From Pseudogemmobacter lacusdianii (GTDB lineage Bacteria; Pseudomonadota; Alphaproteobacteria; Rhodobacterales; Rhodobacteraceae): a DNA stretch of 64,000 nt. Made by a program: the position numbers and the translations under genes. The DNA is taken from the NCBI RefSeq assembly GCF_030848395.1, contig NZ_JAVDBT010000011.1:64648-128647 (forward strand). The letters run 5' to 3'. Positions 61,855-64,000 of this stretch are shown here, one piece after another. The number at the start of each line of letters is the position of its first letter. Position 1 is the first letter of the stretch. The notes below the pieces were generated by a model. That model was not told where the DNA came from and made no database searches. It was given only the letters and a program-made list of their open reading frames with translations.

Positions 61855-62340
61855 ATGACCCACGATATCGCAGCATCCCCGGAAGCCAGCCTGGCGGCCA
61901 CCATGGCGCAGTTTGATGCCGCGCAACTGGCGCATCATACGCTCAGCACGACCGCAATGGCGCAGAACAAAGAGGCCCTGTTTGCAGCCATGCGCGCCGC
62001 CGGGATCACCGAGATCATCGTCAGCTTCGACGGTGCTGGCGACAGCGGGCAGATCGAGAATATCGACGCCCGCCGCGGTGACGCCGTTGTGCCAATGCCG
62101 GACACGGCAATCACGCTCGCGCAGGTCAGCAGGGGCATCAGCGAGATTTCGACCAGCAGCATGTTGCTCTCTGAGGCTGTCGAGACCCTGGCCTATGACT
62201 TCCTCTCCGACAGCCATGGCGGCTGGGAAAACTGCGACGGTGCCTTCGGCGAGTTCCATTTCGACGCCGAGGCCGGGACGATCCTGCTCGACTACAACGA
62301 GCGGTTCACCTCGTCCGAGCAATTCAACCACAGCTTTTGA
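61855..62340 (+). CDS. DUF6878-type protein
   Basis: 161 residues. Helical N terminus, then 'GITEIIVSFDGAGDSGQIENI' and C-terminal 'GGWENCDGAFGEFHFD', 'LDYNERF'. I recall this pattern as DUF6878 of alphaproteobacterial plasmids; the name is from memory. Function unknown. Confidence 0.75.
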   Translation: MTHDIAASPEASLAATMAQFDAAQLAHHTLSTTAMAQNKEALFAAMRAAGITEIIVSFDGAGDSGQIENIDARRGDAVVPMPDTAITLAQVSRGISEISTSSMLLSEAVETLAYDFLSDSHGGWENCDGAFGEFHFDAEAGTILLDYNERFTSSEQFNHSF

Positions 62341-62351
62341 GGACGGGGAAC

Positions 62352-62921
62352 ATGGCACATCCCTATCATCATGCCCTGTCCTCGGTGAAGAAATGGGGCG
62401 GCGTGGTCGAGGATTACATCGACCTGCACTCCTGGTTCGATGCCTCGAAGCTGATCCTTGCTGACTTCCGGCATCGTGCGCTGCGCCATCATGCCGAGGG
62501 CATCTTCCTCATGGAAACCGTGTTCGGCAAGACGCTGACCCTGTCCTCCGGCCGGGTGATCCCGACCCGTTGGGTGGGCGAGCAACATGTCCGCGAGGAT
62601 CTCGGCCACATTCCGAGCTTCGCCGACTGGGCGCGCGCGATCCGCCCTGAACCCTGGATGGGCCGCCCCCAGAAGATCGAGACCGAAGTGGAGCCGTTGC
62701 AGACTGCTCCGACCCGGACACCTGATCCATTTTATCCCCTTCTCGGCCTTTCCCCCGATGTCTCAGGGTTTACGGTCCTGCGCGCCGCGGCTCGGGCCTT
62801 CCATCCCACTATCCGCAGGGATCCCGGCCTCAGGCTCGCCCGGCGGCGGTTCTACCGCCAGATGCTGGCCGCCCATGCGACTGCAGCGCCGCAAGGCTCT
62901 CCCACGTCCCCAGGCACCTGA
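62352..62921 (+). CDS. DUF6915-type protein with C-terminal extension
   Basis: 189 residues from 'MAHPYHHALSSVKKWGG', characteristic of DUF6915, which covers about residues 1-115 ('FRHRALRHHAEGIFLMETVFG', 'VGEQHVREDLGHIPSFADW'). The last ~60 residues ('DPFYPLLGLSPDVSGFTVLR') look like a J-domain-like or helical add-on. Starts 11 bases after the previous stop. Function unknown. Confidence 0.75.
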   Translation: MAHPYHHALSSVKKWGGVVEDYIDLHSWFDASKLILADFRHRALRHHAEGIFLMETVFGKTLTLSSGRVIPTRWVGEQHVREDLGHIPSFADWARAIRPEPWMGRPQKIETEVEPLQTAPTRTPDPFYPLLGLSPDVSGFTVLRAAARAFHPTIRRDPGLRLARRRFYRQMLAAHATAAPQGSPTSPGT

Positions 62922-62950
62922 CCCTTTCCTTCAGTCCAATCCCGACCAGA

Positions 62951-62967
62951 CCCGGCCTCGCGCCGGG
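62951..62967 (+). terminator. Hairpin upstream of the 62995 gene
   Basis: CCCGGC-CTCGC-GCCGGG followed by CTTTCCATTTCT; terminator-like, between the DUF6915 gene and the next ATG. Confidence 0.5.
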
Positions 62968-62994
62968 CTTTCCATTTCTGACAAGGAGCCTGTC

Positions 62995-63432
62995 ATGGCC
63001 GACTATTTCACCCATTTCTCCTGCCTGCTTGATGCGGGCTCGCCTGAGAATGCCGCCAAGGCGATGGCGCTGTTCCACCGCCTGCGCGCTGAAGAGGCGG
63101 ACGCCGATGAGCCTGCATTCAACGGCTTCGATCTCGTCCAGCAGGACGGGCAGAGCGGCTCGCAACTCTGGATCCATGATGATGATCAGGGCGATGTTGA
63201 GGGCGTCATTAACTTCGTGCTTCGTCTTGCCGAAGAGCTGAATCTCACCGGCCTCTGGGGGTTCGACTATGCCAATACCTGCTCCCGACCCAGGGTTGAG
63301 GCTTTCGGTGGCGGGGCGCATGTCATCGATCTCGGGGCCCGCAAGAGCATTGGCTGGATCAGCACACATGAATGGCTGAATGCTGTGCTGAATGGCGAGG
63401 ACATCGACGTCGTGGAGGCGGTCGCAGGATGA
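62995..63432 (+). CDS. Hypothetical accessory protein
   Basis: 145 residues from 'MADYFTHFSCLLDAGSPENA' with AAGGAG upstream. Acidic ('EEADADEPAFNGFDLV', 'IHDDDQGDVEGVINFVLRLA'), ending 'INGEDIDVV'-like. A family of plasmid-borne proteins of unknown function. Coupled to the next gene by an ATGA overlap. Confidence 0.75.
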   Translation: MADYFTHFSCLLDAGSPENAAKAMALFHRLRAEEADADEPAFNGFDLVQQDGQSGSQLWIHDDDQGDVEGVINFVLRLAEELNLTGLWGFDYANTCSRPRVEAFGGGAHVIDLGARKSIGWISTHEWLNAVLNGEDIDVVEAVAG

Positions 63433-64000
63433 ACACCACGGTTCCGATCATACCCGCCTCTCCCTCCCGGTTTCTGCCCGTCGTCGAGTTTGGTCGCAGC
63501 GCTGATGACCTGCTGGTCGCGCGCGTCGGCGACACCGCCTTTGCCATGGTGCCGACCCGGGCGGGACGGCATTTCCTTGCGACGGGCTGGCGGCTTTCTC
63601 GCCCGTTCGACACTTGGCGGCGCGATGACTTTTACGGTCACTCCGGCGACGTGGCCGACGAGGCCGCGTTCCGGGCGCTGGTCGCCGAGACTGCCGAACA
63701 CCAGCGTGAGCGCGCGGCACTCGGGCGGCGTGAGGTTGGTTCGCGGGTCCATACGCCATGGGACGCGTCGCAGGGCGCGACAATCTATGGAGAAGGCGTC
63801 CTTTGCCATTCCACCGCCGGGCATGGCGGATTCCAGCTTGCGCCAGAGCAAAATGCCTGTGTGCATCCGCTGCTGCGTTCCTCCTCCGGGTTCTACGAGG
63901 AGGACGCTGAATGGGCGGCGGTCGCGCAGGCGCTGCCGGAACTGTTCACAGCCTATGAACGCCGGCTGTCCGATGAGACACTGCGCAATCACTGGCCGGA
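63429..64000 (+). CDS. DUF7007-type protein (3' partial)
   Basis: Starts with the ATG overlapping the preceding stop and stays open to the window end (190 codons seen). 'ARVGDTAFAMVPTRAGRHFLATGWRLSRP' (split over 31-59), 'VHTPWDASQGATIYGEGV' and 'STAGHGGFQLAPEQNACVHPLLR' match what I know as DUF7007. The 3' end lies beyond the window. Function unknown. Confidence 0.75.
   Translation, partial: MNTTVPIIPASPSRFLPVVEFGRSADDLLVARVGDTAFAMVPTRAGRHFLATGWRLSRPFDTWRRDDFYGHSGDVADEAAFRALVAETAEHQRERAALGRREVGSRVHTPWDASQGATIYGEGVLCHSTAGHGGFQLAPEQNACVHPLLRSSSGFYEEDAEWAAVAQALPELFTAYERRLSDETLRNHWP

Noticed and set aside
1-64000. tRNA or rRNA genes, CRISPR arrays, attachment-site pairs
   Set aside because: No cloverleaf with a T-loop consensus, no rRNA-like stretch, no spaced direct repeats and no long direct repeat flanking the accessory block was visible by eye. 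A tRNAscan, CRISPR-finder or repeat search was not possible here.

Overview
The window is high-GC alphaproteobacterial DNA, most likely from the Rhodobacterales and possibly a Paracoccus-like organism. This rests on codon and protein flavour, an HvrA/H-NS-type protein, a cydDCABX operon, DUF736/DUF932/DUF6915-type plasmid genes and CtrA-like boxes. No rRNA, tRNA or CRISPR array was found. Accessory genes and insertion sequences suggest a plasmid, chromid or chromosomal island, but the sequence alone does not settle which.

Layout. (1) 1-2.0 kb: 3' part of a large surface protein (DUF11-type repeats, OmpA peptidoglycan-binding domain, C-terminal barrel-like region). (2) 2.1-5.5 kb: nested insertion sequences. 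A complete IS66-family element (2298-4834, matching inverted repeats, perfect 8-bp target duplication) sits inside an IS6-family transposase gene. (3) 5.5-11.9 kb: cytochrome bd oxidase operon cydD-cydC-cydA-cydB-cydX on the minus strand. (4) 12.2-20.0 kb: sulfide/persulfide block. Minus strand: Crp/Fnr regulator, DUF2892 protein, two YeeE/YedE transporter halves, a persulfide-dioxygenase-like metallo-hydrolase, a DUF442 sulfurtransferase/phosphatase-like protein and a SulP permease. Plus strand, divergent: DsrE-like, OsmC-like, sulfide:quinone reductase, small membrane protein. Cytochrome bd is a sulfide-tolerant terminal oxidase, so regions 3 and 4 make physiological sense together. (5) 20.0-26.5 kb: AraC regulator, anion transporter, and a periplasmic thiol-redox set (DsbA-like, a frameshifted DsbD, TlpA-like) plus an L,D-transpeptidase. 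CtrA-consensus boxes precede dsbA and dsbD.

(6) 26.6-35.5 kb: minus-strand operon for a membrane protein, an 850-residue secreted von Willebrand A protein with repeated Ig-like modules, and small secreted proteins. The last members are frameshifted or truncated at a junction near 26.6 kb. It is divergent from a molybdopterin-domain-like secreted protein, a sensor kinase and a response regulator. (7) 35.6-44.7 kb: plasmid/integrative-element backbone: XRE regulator, H-NS-like, secreted nuclease, DUF932, RadC, broken ClbS/DfsB, HU, universal stress protein and a 719-residue ParB-like protein. The DUF932 and ParB genes share a similarly folded 5' leader. (8) 44.8-46.2 kb: nitric-oxide response unit (truncated haemoglobin, NsrR, DUF1971) with palindromes between the divergent genes. 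(9) 46.2-52.3 kb: a LuxR-HTH/alpha-beta-hydrolase fusion followed by exported proteins, including a leucine-rich-repeat protein. (10) 52.3-57.2 kb: second SulP permease with a Ldh-family dehydrogenase, then a decayed divergent pair (aldo/keto reductase, AraC regulator), each with a nonsense codon and a frameshift. (11) 58.0-64.0 kb: accessory genes (DUF736, HipBA toxin-antitoxin, AbiEi-like DUF6088, DUF6878, DUF6915, DUF7007), several with hairpins overlapping or next to the ribosome-binding site.

At least five genes carry reading-frame lesions: dsbD, the 27-kb secreted gene, clbS, the aldo/keto reductase and its AraC regulator. Two are single-base changes in G-rich runs, where sequencing error is possible. 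The nonsense codons look like true decay. All family names come from motifs read by eye; no database search was run.
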